Origin: Streptomyces sp. NBC_00353
Lineage (GTDB): Bacteria; Actinomycetota; Actinomycetes; Streptomycetales; Streptomycetaceae
Assembly (NCBI RefSeq): GCF_036108815.1
Contig: NZ_CP107985.1
Coordinates: 558,001 to 622,000, forward strand
Length of the DNA stretch: 64,000 bases
Direction: 5' to 3'
The notes under the pieces were generated by a model. That model was not told where the DNA came from. It was given only the letters and a program-made list of their open reading frames with translations, and ran no database searches. Positions 53,384 to 62,011 of this stretch are shown here, in pieces (position 1 is the stretch's first letter; each line of letters begins with the position of its first letter). Position numbers and translations under genes: made by a program.

Positions 53384-54126
53384 GACGCGACCCCGAGTGC
53401 GGCGCCCATCAGGTCGAGCAGGTCGGACGGCGCCTCGATGAACCGATGGTGACTGCCCTCGAGCAGCACCGACTTCGTCTCCCCGCATATCGGCCAGCCA
53501 CCCATGGTGGAGTACGGGATCTCCTCGTCCCCGGTCCAGCCGATGGCCACGATCGGGCACGGCAGCCGGAGGGGTTCGGGCACGACGTAGCGCTTGTTGG
53601 TCTCCACATCGGCGCGCAGTACCTCGAGGTACAGCTCGATCAGTTCGGCGGACGGCGTGCCGCCCAGTTCGCGGATCAGCTTCTCCAGCTCGGCGCCCAG
53701 CTCGTGGTCGTCCATCTCGAGGAACCTTCCGGCGGGGCCGTCCTGCGGGGCCACCTCGGACGAGACGAACAGCGCCGCCGGAGTCGCCACGTCCCTCGTG
53801 ACGAGCTGCACCGAGGTCTCGTACGCCGCCAGCGCCGAACCGCAGTGGCCGAAGAAGCCGAAGGGCACATCGAGGTAGGGCGCCAGCCCCTCGACCATCT
53901 GCTCGGCGAGCTCATCGTAGGAGGTGAAGTTGGGCTCGGCGAACCGCGACTCGTGCCCTGGAAGCTCGACCGGCAGGAACTCCACACCGTCCCGCTCCGC
54001 GGGCCACTGCCGGTACATGCTCGCGCCGCAACCCGAATAGGGAATGAGGAAGACCCGTGCGCGCGCGGTCCGCGACGGTTCACGGGTCAGCCAGCGCTTG
54101 CGGAGGGGAGGTCGGGACAAGGACAT
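53380..54126 (-). CDS. Thioesterase with Cys in the nucleophile position
   Basis: A 248-residue second free-standing thioesterase. The fold is as in type II enzymes (VFLIPYSGCGASMYRQWP, FLPVELPGHESRF), but the elbow reads FGHCGSALAAY, with Cys where Ser is expected and Ser-Ala after the second Gly. GWTGDEEIPYS and LEGSHHRFIEAP supply the Asp and His. Cys-type thioesterases are known in some strained-ring forming NRPS systems. It may unload the P450-modified residue from the A-T protein or act on the product. It follows the P450 gene with a 24-base gap. Confidence 0.88.
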   Translation of the reverse strand: MSLSRPPLRKRWLTREPSRTARARVFLIPYSGCGASMYRQWPAERDGVEFLPVELPGHESRFAEPNFTSYDELAEQMVEGLAPYLDVPFGFFGHCGSALAAYETSVQLVTRDVATPAALFVSSEVAPQDGPAGRFLEMDDHELGAELEKLIRELGGTPSAELIELYLEVLRADVETNKRYVVPEPLRLPCPIVAIGWTGDEEIPYSTMGGWPICGETKSVLLEGSHHRFIEAPSDLLDLMGAALGVAS

Positions 54127-54150
54127 GGGGAACCCTTCCGACGTTCGGAC

Positions 54151-55422
54151 TCAGCCTGCGTGGGCAGGCGACGCGGTGATCGGCAGCTTCCGGTAACCGG
54201 AGACGAAGTTGGAGCGCAGTCGCTGTGGCTCCCCAGCAGGCTCGAACGCCGTGAACCGCGTCAGCAGCTCGTTGAACAGGGTGCGCAGCGTGACCCGCGC
54301 GACGGTGTGCCCCACGCAGTAGTGGGGGCCGATTCCGAAGGCCAGATGCTTGTTCGGGCGCCGGCGGATGTCGAAGTGCTCCGGATCCGGGAACACCGCA
54401 CTGTCCCTGTTCGCCGCGCCGAGCCAGCTGACCACTGCTTCGCCCGCCCGTATGCGCGTCCCGCGAATCACCACGTCGTCGACCGCGTACCGCATGAAGT
54501 GGCTGACGGGTGAGCCCAGTCGCAACGCTTCCTCCACGGCCGTCGGGGTGGCGGTGAGGTCCTCGGCCCACCGGCTGAGGGTTCCGTCGGCGAGGCCCTC
54601 GGTCATCATGTAGTTGGGGGCGTGCGGCGTCGTGACGACCGCTCCGAGCAGCACGCTGTAGCAGTTGGACATGACCTCACCGGGGGTCATGGTGCGTCCA
54701 TCCACCTCGGTGGTGATCAGCACGCTGATGAGGTCGTCTCCGAGGTTGTGGCGCCGCTCGCGGTAGATGTCCTGGAAGTACGCGAACAGTTCACGATGGG
54801 CGGCGTCCAGTGTCGCCTGGGTGCCCGCCTCGTTCTGGTACGCAGGATCGTCGGCGGCGATCGAGGCGACCAGGAGCTCGCCCAGCCGCGGCCAGTCCGC
54901 ACGCGGCAGCCCCATGGACTCGCCGCCGATGGCCACCGGCAGGGCCAGCATCGCCTCCGCGAAGTCGAAGCCGCCGTCGGCGGCCAGCGGTGCCAGCGCC
55001 TCGTCGACCAGGCGGCTGATCATGCTCTGCTGCTTCTCGATGGACTTGATGGCGAGCGCCTTCTGCAGGCGCGCCCGCATGACGGTGTGACGCGGCGGAT
55101 CCGTCGCGGCGATCTGCCGCCCGCCCGCCGGGTCCTCGACCCCGAGAATATTGATCATCGTGCCGCGCTCGGAGGTGAAGGCGGCAGCGTCACGCAGCAC
55201 CCTCTCCACATCGGCGTACGTCACGACCGACCAGAAGCCGTTGTGGTCATCCACTTGGGTCCACTCCAGGTGGTCCTCCTCGCGCATCCGCGCCCAGACT
55301 CCACGGAAACCCAGCTCGGTGAAGGCCGCGGAGTGCGCCAGACCGGCGGCGGCCGCACCGACGGGACAGCCCGTGGCCGGGCCGGCGGACGAGTCGACCT
55401 CGTTCCTACTGAGCCGATGCAT
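54151..55422 (-). CDS. P450 acting with the A-T protein
   Basis: A 423-residue P450. The start is ATG 55422, 17 bases inside the A-T gene, with GAGAGGA upstream, so the two are translationally coupled. I-helix SVLLGAVVTTPHAPN (TT kept); ExxR EEALRLGSP; heme loop FGIGPHYCVGHTVAR near residue 366. A P450 coupled to a free A-T didomain is the arrangement used to hydroxylate an amino acid held on a carrier domain (NovH/NovI and NikP1/NikQ types). Here it probably oxidises the carrier-bound branched-chain residue. The open frame extends upstream but only into A-T sequence. Confidence 0.9.
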   Translation of the reverse strand: MHRLSRNEVDSSAGPATGCPVGAAAAGLAHSAAFTELGFRGVWARMREEDHLEWTQVDDHNGFWSVVTYADVERVLRDAAAFTSERGTMINILGVEDPAGGRQIAATDPPRHTVMRARLQKALAIKSIEKQQSMISRLVDEALAPLAADGGFDFAEAMLALPVAIGGESMGLPRADWPRLGELLVASIAADDPAYQNEAGTQATLDAAHRELFAYFQDIYRERRHNLGDDLISVLITTEVDGRTMTPGEVMSNCYSVLLGAVVTTPHAPNYMMTEGLADGTLSRWAEDLTATPTAVEEALRLGSPVSHFMRYAVDDVVIRGTRIRAGEAVVSWLGAANRDSAVFPDPEHFDIRRRPNKHLAFGIGPHYCVGHTVARVTLRTLFNELLTRFTAFEPAGEPQRLRSNFVSGYRKLPITASPAHAG

Positions 55423-57250
55423 CCGTGGTCCTCTCAGGGTTCGACTCCCCCGCGCTGCCGCGGAGCTCTTTCGCAAGTTCGGCGATCGTCGGTCGCAAAT
55501 ACAGCGTGCGTGCGGGCAGTGTCGAGTCGAACTCCGCCGGCAGAGCGGCCAGCAACTCGGCGGCCAGCAGGGAATGTCCGCCCAGGTCGAAGAAGTTGTC
55601 CTCGACCCCGACCTGCTCGATGTCCAGCGCCTCGCTCCAGACCTCCGCCAACCGCGCCTCGACGGAGTCTCTGGGCGCGACGTACTCATTCCACACATTC
55701 CGCGGGATCTTTGCCGACGGCAGCGCCGACCGGTCCACCTTCCCGTTCGGGTTGAGCGCCAGCTCGGGGTGCACGACGATCGCCCACGGGACCAGATGAG
55801 CCGGCAGTACCGCCTGCAACCGCTCCCGCAATGAGGCACTGAACGCAGCCCAGGTCGACGGGTCGCGGCCCCCGGCCGCCACGTACGCGATCAGACGCGT
55901 GTCGCTCGCCCCGTAGGTCCGGGGCACCACCGCGGCCTGCGCGACACCGGGGAGGCGCAGGATCTCCGACTCCACCATGCTCGGCTCCACGCGGTAGCCG
56001 CGTATCTTCAGCTGCCGGTCCACCCGGCCGAGGAACTCGAGGGTGCCGTCGGCCTGCCACCGCGCCAGGTCGCCGGTGCGGTACATCCGGCTGCCCGGTG
56101 CCGCTTCCGGGTCGAGATCGGCGACGAAGCGCACCGCGGTCTCCGCCCCGCGGTGCAGGTACCCGTTCGCCACCCCGCTGCCGCCCACCCACAGTTCGCC
56201 GATCTCCCCGTCGGCCACGGGCCGCAGGTCGTCACCGCGGACCACGGCGGAACTGCCGTCGATCGGAACGCCGATCGGCACCGTGGGCGCCGAACCCGGA
56301 TCGCGTGTGGTCCAGCAGGTGCTGAAGGTGGTGTTCTCGGTCGGTCCGTAGCCATTGGTGAAGACCAGGTCGGGGTAGGCGGTCATCACCCGGCTGACAT
56401 GGGCCGGGGACAGGACGTCTCCGCCGGCGAGCAGATGCCGGATCCCGGCCAGGCCCTCCAGGTGGTGCATCACCATCTTGTGGAACAGACCCGCCGTCAG
56501 CCACAGCACGGTGACGCCCTCGGCGCGCATGGTTCCGGCCAGGTCGGCGAGATCGAGGTTGGCGTGCAGCGGTGGCCCCAGGGCCAGCCTCAGCCCTCGT
56601 ACGAGGGGCATCCAGATCTCGAAGGTGGACACATCGAAACCGACGCGGGTGAGCTGGAAGAACACGTCATTGTCGCGGACATCGATCCACGACGGGTCGT
56701 CGACGAGCCGGAAGACCGCCCGATGCGAGACGACCACGCCCTTGGGGTCGCCGGTGGATCCCGACGTGTAGCAGACGTACGCCGGGCTGTCCACGGGAGT
56801 TCCGCCGTCCTCGACGGCCGGTACGGACGGGGATGCCTCGGGCTCGACGTCGTCGATGTTCACCACGACCGGCAGGTCGATCTGGTGGCCGGAATCGCTG
56901 TTGACGATGGCGTGTCCGGCGCGGGTGTCGGCCAGGATCCGCTCCCGCTGACCGGGGGGCTCGGCCGGGTCCAGATAGAGATAGGCCGCGCCGGCCCGCA
57001 GCACGGCCGTCAGTGCCACGATCAGGTCGATCGACCGGTCGAGCAGCACCACGACGGTGTCGCCACGCACCACCCCGGCGCTCCGCAGGCGCCGCGCCAG
57101 TGCCGCCGAGCGCATGTCGAGTTCGCCGTACGTGAGTCGCAGATCCCCGTGGCTGACGGCAATCGCGTCCGGTGTGCGGCGGGCCTGCTCGCCGACCATC
57201 TCGTGGATGCAGCGCGGCTCGTGCGCACGGGCCCTGAGTTCAGCGGACAT
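55406..57250 (-). CDS. A-T didomain protein, branched-chain amino-acid code
   Basis: A 614-residue adenylation-thiolation protein. YVCYTSGSTGDPKG near residue 160, YRTGDLARW and the Lys of NGKVDRSALP mark a complete A domain. Pocket positions from GFDVSTFEIW, VTVLWLTAGLF, HLLAGGDVL and NGYGPTENTTF read D-V-F-W-L-G-G-T-F, close to the valine code. T domain: NFFDLGGHSLLAAE near 557. It has no C or TE domain, so it loads a residue for modification by the coupled P450 and for transfer to the C-A-T-E enzyme. It overlaps the aminotransferase stop by 11 bases. Confidence 0.92.
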   Translation of the reverse strand: MSAELRARAHEPRCIHEMVGEQARRTPDAIAVSHGDLRLTYGELDMRSAALARRLRSAGVVRGDTVVVLLDRSIDLIVALTAVLRAGAAYLYLDPAEPPGQRERILADTRAGHAIVNSDSGHQIDLPVVVNIDDVEPEASPSVPAVEDGGTPVDSPAYVCYTSGSTGDPKGVVVSHRAVFRLVDDPSWIDVRDNDVFFQLTRVGFDVSTFEIWMPLVRGLRLALGPPLHANLDLADLAGTMRAEGVTVLWLTAGLFHKMVMHHLEGLAGIRHLLAGGDVLSPAHVSRVMTAYPDLVFTNGYGPTENTTFSTCWTTRDPGSAPTVPIGVPIDGSSAVVRGDDLRPVADGEIGELWVGGSGVANGYLHRGAETAVRFVADLDPEAAPGSRMYRTGDLARWQADGTLEFLGRVDRQLKIRGYRVEPSMVESEILRLPGVAQAAVVPRTYGASDTRLIAYVAAGGRDPSTWAAFSASLRERLQAVLPAHLVPWAIVVHPELALNPNGKVDRSALPSAKIPRNVWNEYVAPRDSVEARLAEVWSEALDIEQVGVEDNFFDLGGHSLLAAELLAALPAEFDSTLPARTLYLRPTIAELAKELRGSAGESNPERTTDASAQ

Positions 57251-58352
57251 GATGGACCCAGCCCTCCGGGTCGGGCGCCGAACCGTGCTGGATCCCCAGC
57301 AACTCCCGGCGCAGCCGAAGTGTGACCGGACCCGGCTCGCCGTCGGCGACCGTCCATTGCCCGCTCTCCGACTTCACGGTGCCGACGGGTGCGATCACCG
57401 CGGCCGTTCCGCAGGCGAACACCTCGGTGAGCTCACGGGACGCGCATTCCTCGCGCCATTGATCGATGGAGATCGGGCTCTCGGCCGCGTCATAGCCCAG
57501 TTTCGGCGCCAGGGTGAGGAGCGAGTCCCGCGTGATGCCCGGCAGCAACGTGCCCGTCAGAGGCGGGGTCGTCAACCGCGGTGGTCCGTCGCGATGTGTA
57601 TGGACGAAGAACAGGTTCATTCCCCCCATCTCCTCGGCCCAGCGGTGTTCCATGGCATCCAGCCAGACCACCTGGTCGCACCCGTGGGCCGTTGCCTCCA
57701 GACCGGCGGCGAAGGCGCCCGCGTAGTTGCCGCCCGTCTTGGCGTAGCCCGTTCCGCCGCGGACTGCGCGCGTGAAGTTCGTCGACAGCCAGACCGCCAG
57801 CGGCTTGGGCGGCCCTCCCCCGAAGTACGCGGTGGCGGGCGAGGCGACCACGCAGAACAGGAAGGTCCGCGACGGGTGGGTGAAACCCAGCGAGGGATCT
57901 GTCGCGATCATGAAGGGGCGCAGGTAGAGGCTCCTGCCGGCCCCTTCCGGCACCCAGTCGCGATCGTGGGACACCAGCAGTTCGACGGCCCTGACGAAGA
58001 TCTCCGGCGGCAGTTCGGGCATCGCCATGCGCCGCGCCGACGCGTTGAACCGTGCCGCGTTCGCTTCCGGACGGAACAGCGCGACCGCCCCGCCGGGATG
58101 CCGGTATGCCTTCATCCCCTCGAACAGCGCCTGCCCGTAGTGGAAGACCGAGGTCGCCGGCTCCAGCGTGAACGCCCCGTAGGGTTCCAGGCGTCCGTCG
58201 TACCAACCGCGCTCGGCGGACCAGCGCAACGTCACCATGTGATCCGTGAACGTCTGCCCGAACCCCGGCTCCTCCAGCACCGCGTCCCGTTCAGCAGCGG
58301 GCAGGGGCCGGCGCGTGGGGCATATCTCGAAGTCCATCGTCGCGGCGGTCAC
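57240..58352 (-). CDS. Branched-chain aminotransferase (PLP fold IV)
   Basis: A 370-residue IlvE-type enzyme. Family features: FHYGQALFEGMKAYR, FRPEANAARFNASARRM, RSLYLRPFMIATDP, TGGNYAGAFAA (the PLP Lys lies in YAKTGGNY), and VFACGTAAVIAPVG near the end. It interconverts Val/Leu/Ile and keto acids and may supply the A-T protein's substrate, or transaminate a keto-arginine made by the oxidase upstream. GTG 58352 lies three bases after the oxidase stop with GGAGGTGA preceding. Confidence 0.92.
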   Translation of the reverse strand: MTAATMDFEICPTRRPLPAAERDAVLEEPGFGQTFTDHMVTLRWSAERGWYDGRLEPYGAFTLEPATSVFHYGQALFEGMKAYRHPGGAVALFRPEANAARFNASARRMAMPELPPEIFVRAVELLVSHDRDWVPEGAGRSLYLRPFMIATDPSLGFTHPSRTFLFCVVASPATAYFGGGPPKPLAVWLSTNFTRAVRGGTGYAKTGGNYAGAFAAGLEATAHGCDQVVWLDAMEHRWAEEMGGMNLFFVHTHRDGPPRLTTPPLTGTLLPGITRDSLLTLAPKLGYDAAESPISIDQWREECASRELTEVFACGTAAVIAPVGTVKSESGQWTVADGEPGPVTLRLRRELLGIQHGSAPDPEGWVHHVR

Positions 58353-58355
58353 CGC

Positions 58356-59471
58356 TCACCTCCGGGACGAGTAGGCGTCGGCCAGAGCCGCGGCTGCGGT
58401 GTGGACGACCTCGTACGGCCGCGCAAGCGACATACGTATGCTGCGCAGGCCGCTCGCGGGATCGGCCCAGTAGAAGGGGGCACAGGGCAACACGTGTGCC
58501 CCGCGCACCATCAGGTCGTGGTAGAGCTGCGAGGAGTCGGGGCCGCCCTCCGGCAGCGCGACGCGCGCCACACTGATCTGGGAGTCGGGGTCGGCGAGCC
58601 CGGTGCCGACGGCCTCGATCGCCTCGCGCACCGCGCTGCGGTTCCGCTCGACGAGAGCGCGGGCGCGCTCGTATCCGCCGTCGGCCCAGTCCTCTGCCAG
58701 TGCCTCGACCAGCTGCAGCACCACCGGTGACGCGGCCAGCATCGATTCGGAGAAGGCACGCCTGATCGGGAGTGTGGTGCGTTCGTTGTAGGCGAGCATC
58801 CCGAGCTTCAACTCGTGCATCGGCCACAACTTGCCGGTGTCCTCGATGATGATCCAGTCCGCGCCTGCGGCATCGAGGACGGCGTAGGTGTCGTACTGCG
58901 CATCGCGCACCTGGCCGCGGAAGCTGGCATCGACGATCACCGTCTGGCCGTGCCGCGCGGCGTGCTCGGCCAGCGAGCGCAGATGGCCCTCCGGAGTGAC
59001 CAGACCCGTCGGATTGTTCGGCATGGTGATGACGACGGCGCTCACGGGCGATCCCGGCCAGTCCTGGTTGAGCAGCGCCTCTTCCTGCAGCGGGACCAGT
59101 TTCAGACCTCGGGTCTGGAAGAGGTCGGCGATGTTGTCGAACGTCGGATGCAGGACGGCGACCGTCGCTCCCGCCGGCAGCGCCCGCGCCACGATGTCCG
59201 TGGCGAGGGTCGAGGAGTAGCAGCTCAGGATGCGACCGGTCCCGATCGGTGCCGAGCGCTGTCCGATCGCACCGAGGAAGGCGATGTGCGCCGCTTCCTC
59301 GATGGACGGAAAGGCGCGACGGGTGGCGATCGCGAACATCTCCGGGATGCGGGCGACGATGGCCGCCTGCTCTGGCGTTAACGCCAGACGCGCATGCCCG
59401 TCCGTCAGATTGAGGCGACCATCGGGGTCGGTCAGAGCGTCGACTTCCATCAAGGTCAGGTTCGCGGTCAC
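58356..59471 (-). CDS. mppP: MppP-like PLP-dependent arginine oxidase/hydroxylase
   Basis: A 371-residue fold-I PLP protein resembling MppP and related arginine oxidases. Shared features that I recall from MppP: an N-terminal NLT..E segment, the DGHAR motif near residue 28, RILSCYSSTLATDIVARAL, VAVLHPTFDNIADLF, MPNNPTGLV, and EDTGKLWP near 211, whose Lys binds PLP. MppP uses O2 to turn L-arginine into 4-hydroxy-2-oxo-arginine on the route to enduracididine. No MppQ or MppR homologue is in the window, so the role could differ. It is first in the NRPS operon; GTG 59471 has GAGGGA upstream. Confidence 0.8.
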   Translation of the reverse strand: MTANLTLMEVDALTDPDGRLNLTDGHARLALTPEQAAIVARIPEMFAIATRRAFPSIEEAAHIAFLGAIGQRSAPIGTGRILSCYSSTLATDIVARALPAGATVAVLHPTFDNIADLFQTRGLKLVPLQEEALLNQDWPGSPVSAVVITMPNNPTGLVTPEGHLRSLAEHAARHGQTVIVDASFRGQVRDAQYDTYAVLDAAGADWIIIEDTGKLWPMHELKLGMLAYNERTTLPIRRAFSESMLAASPVVLQLVEALAEDWADGGYERARALVERNRSAVREAIEAVGTGLADPDSQISVARVALPEGGPDSSQLYHDLMVRGAHVLPCAPFYWADPASGLRSIRMSLARPYEVVHTAAAALADAYSSRR

Positions 59472-59660
59472 GGATTCCCTCGTCTGCCGATATCACGGAT
59501 TCCGAATCGGGATCAACGCTGGAGACACTATTTTGGGAGGGCGCCGATTACTTGTCCCTTGTATTGGGCACCTCCACCGTCGCCTTGTGTGCTCATACGC
59601 TCGTTCCTGCTCTGCGTGTTCATGAACTCGCCGCGAACGGCCGCGGAAGAAGGAAGGGCG
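59472..59660. promoter_or_regulatory. Divergent promoter region of the cluster
   Basis: This 189-base gap lies between the first gene of the eight-gene minus-strand operon and the VioC-like gene. It is markedly lower in GC near 59500-59560 (GACACTATTTTGGGAGG; TTACTTGTCCCTTGTATTGG). It must hold promoters for both directions; exact hexamers are uncertain. Confidence 0.5.
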
Positions 59661-60686
59661 ATGAACAAGCTCACGCTGACGGCGCACGACCGTACAGCAG
59701 TTGCCCCGCTGCTCAGCGACATCGCTGCCCGGTGCACCACCATCGAGGACCCGGATCTCCTGCGCCAGGCTCCGCTGCTCGCCCGGCGGTTGCCCGCGCG
59801 TCTTCTGGAGTTCCTCGAGGACCACCGGTTGCGCGAGCCGGCAGCACTCTGCCTGGTCTCCGGTTTCGAGGTGGACGAGGAGGAGATCGGGCCGACGCCG
59901 GGGCACTGGCGTGGCAGCCACGTCGGCTCGCCCACACTGCGCTACGAGGTCTTCTTCCTGCTGTGCGCCTCGGTGCTGGGCGACGTGTTCGGCTGGGCGA
60001 CCCAGCAGGACGGCCGGATCATGCACGATGTCCTGCCCATCAAGGGCCACGAACACTACGAGCTCGGCTCGAACAGCCTCCAGCACCTGTCCTGGCACAC
60101 CGAGGACGCGTTCCACCCCTGCCGCGGCGACTACGTCGCCCTGATGTGCCTGAAGAACCCCGATGCCGTCGAGACGACGGTCTGCGACGCGGGCGATCTC
60201 GACTGGTCCGGACTCGACGTCGACGCGCTCTTCGAACCCGCCTTCACTCAGATGCCCGACAACTCCCACCTGCCCGTGCATTCGACATCAACGGGCGATC
60301 CCACGATCCGGCGGCTGCGCGAGGACAGCTTCAAGACCATCGAGGCGTGGAACGCGAATCCCGTCAAGCGGCCCATCCTTTTCGGTGACCGGGCCAATCC
60401 CTATATGGTCCTCGACCCGTACCACATGAAAACCGCGGGCTGGACCGAACGCTCGCTGACGGCTTATACCGGGCTGTGCGACGAGATCGAATCCAAGATG
60501 AAGGGCGTCGCCCTGGAGCCGGGCGACTGCGCTTTCATCGACAATTTTCGGGCGGTACACGGCCGTAACTCCTTCCGGGCCCGCTACGACGGCAGCGATC
60601 GCTGGCTCAAGCGCCTGAACATCACGCGCAACCTCCGCGGTTCGCGGGCCTGGCGCCCTGCCGCGGACCACCGGGTCATCTACTAG
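59661..60686 (+). CDS. vioC: VioC-like Fe(II)/2-oxoglutarate arginine hydroxylase
   Basis: A 341-residue clavaminate-synthase-type oxygenase close to VioC. The iron site is SWHTEDAFHP (HxE near 147) with the distal His in RAVHGRNSF near 297. The 2-oxoglutarate Arg is in RYDGSDRWLKRLNITR. DVFGWATQQDGR and DVLPIKG are VioC hallmarks. VioC makes (3S)-3-hydroxy-L-arginine, the precursor of capreomycidine. ATG 59661 has AAGGAAGG upstream. Its TAG stop lies inside the CTAG target duplication of the adjoining insertion element, which therefore just spares the gene. Confidence 0.88.
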   Translation: MNKLTLTAHDRTAVAPLLSDIAARCTTIEDPDLLRQAPLLARRLPARLLEFLEDHRLREPAALCLVSGFEVDEEEIGPTPGHWRGSHVGSPTLRYEVFFLLCASVLGDVFGWATQQDGRIMHDVLPIKGHEHYELGSNSLQHLSWHTEDAFHPCRGDYVALMCLKNPDAVETTVCDAGDLDWSGLDVDALFEPAFTQMPDNSHLPVHSTSTGDPTIRRLREDSFKTIEAWNANPVKRPILFGDRANPYMVLDPYHMKTAGWTERSLTAYTGLCDEIESKMKGVALEPGDCAFIDNFRAVHGRNSFRARYDGSDRWLKRLNITRNLRGSRAWRPAADHRVIY

Positions 60687-61959
60687 CTCCGTACTTCGCG
60701 GGTGGCTGGTTCGGATGGAGTTGCTGCCTGGCCGTGTCCGGTCCGGGGGTGGTCGTGTTGACCGGGTGTGACGAAGTCTTCCCGGTCCCCGCGGCTGCGG
60801 ACGGTGCGCCCGCTCATGGAATGTGTGGTCACCGCCGACGGCGGCATCCCGCTGCTGTCCCGCGTCATCGACGGCGGAGCCGCGGAGATCTCCCACACCG
60901 GCACGATGAACAGTCTGCGCGCAATGGCCGGGCCGAAGGAGTTCTTGCTGATCGCCGACTCCAAGCTGATCTCCTACGGCAACGTCACCGCCCTCATCAA
61001 GGCCGGGACCGATTTCATCGCACCGGCCCCCGCTTCCAAGGTCGACGATGCGGTCTGCGCCGCCCTCGACCTTGAGGCGGCCACCGTCGTGGACTACACC
61101 CCGGCCCGCGACGAGGACACCCCCGCCGGACAGCGCTAGACCTATCGGGTCCTGAAAGACACCCACCTACTGGCCGGACCCCGCAAGAGCGATCCCCCGC
61201 TCGAGGTGCGCCGGATCCTGGTGCACTCCACCGGCAACGCCAAGGGCCAGCGGCGAGCGCGTGAAAGACGCCTGGCCAAGGCCCGCGAGGACCTCGTCAA
61301 GCTCCAGCGTTCCGCCGGCGGCCGCTACTACAACACCGCCGAGAAGATCGCCGCACGCATCGGCGTGATCACCAAGACCCGCCGGGTCTCCGGCTGCCTG
61401 CGCACCGCGATCACCACGGACAAAACCGGACGGCCCGCCCTGTCCTGGCACTTCGATGAGGACGTGCTCCAGGCCGAGGCCGCCGTCGACGGCTGGTACG
61501 CGCTGCTGACCACCCTCACCCCCGAACAGGCGGGTGCCAGCGAGGTCTTACGCCGGCACAAGGGCCAGGGCACGGTCGAGCGCAGATACGGCGACTTCAA
61601 GGGCCCGCTGGCCGTCACCCCCATCTTCGTGCAGGTCAACAAACGCGTCGCCGCACTGATCACGGTGATCTGCCTGGCCCTGCTGCTGTTCTGCCTGATC
61701 GAACGGCAGGTCCGCCGGGCACTCGGGGGCGACCAGAAGATGCAGGGACTGTATCCGGGCAACCAGAAGGTGCGGCCCGCCGGCCGCATGATCCTCTACC
61801 ACCTGTCCGACCTGCGGCTACGGGTCACCAACGCCACCGACCCGCCCGTCATCGCCATCACCCGGGGCATCCAGCTCCACCTGCTCGACCTCCTCGGTCT
61901 GGCAACCCGCACTACCCTGCTGGCCACAGACCTGAACGAGGTACCCGCGAAGTACGGAA
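60687..61959 (+). mobile_element. Decayed IS1634-like element with CTAG target duplication
   Basis: Near-perfect 17-base ends (CTCCGTACTTCGCGGGT at 60687 and its complement at 61943-61959, one mismatch) are flanked by CTAG on both sides (60683-60686 and 61960-61963). Inside, the plus frame encodes part of an IS1634/IS4-superfamily transposase: GGIPLLSRVIDGGAAEI, FLLIADSKLISYGNVTALI, RRILVHSTGNAKGQ and LRRHKGQGTVERRYGDFKGP. The N-terminus is missing and a TAG at 61137-61139 interrupts the frame, so the element cannot move itself. Confidence 0.8.
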
Positions 61960-61970
61960 CTAGCCCCCGG

Positions 61971-62011
61971 AGTCGTAGGTCCGGCAGGGAGCCGCCGCCG
62001 GACCTACGACT
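61971..62011. terminator. Hairpin terminator overlapping the VioD-like stop codon
   Basis: Perfect 15-bp arms, AGTCGTAGGTCCGGC at 61971-61985 and the complement at 61997-62011, with an 11-base loop. The right arm contains the stop codon of the VioD-like gene (62004-62006). Before the insertion element arrived it could also have ended the VioC-like transcript. Confidence 0.7.

Noticed and set aside
57057..58730. A 557-codon plus-strand frame opposite the aminotransferase and oxidase
   Set aside because: It is antisense to two well-supported enzymes and shows shadow-type composition.
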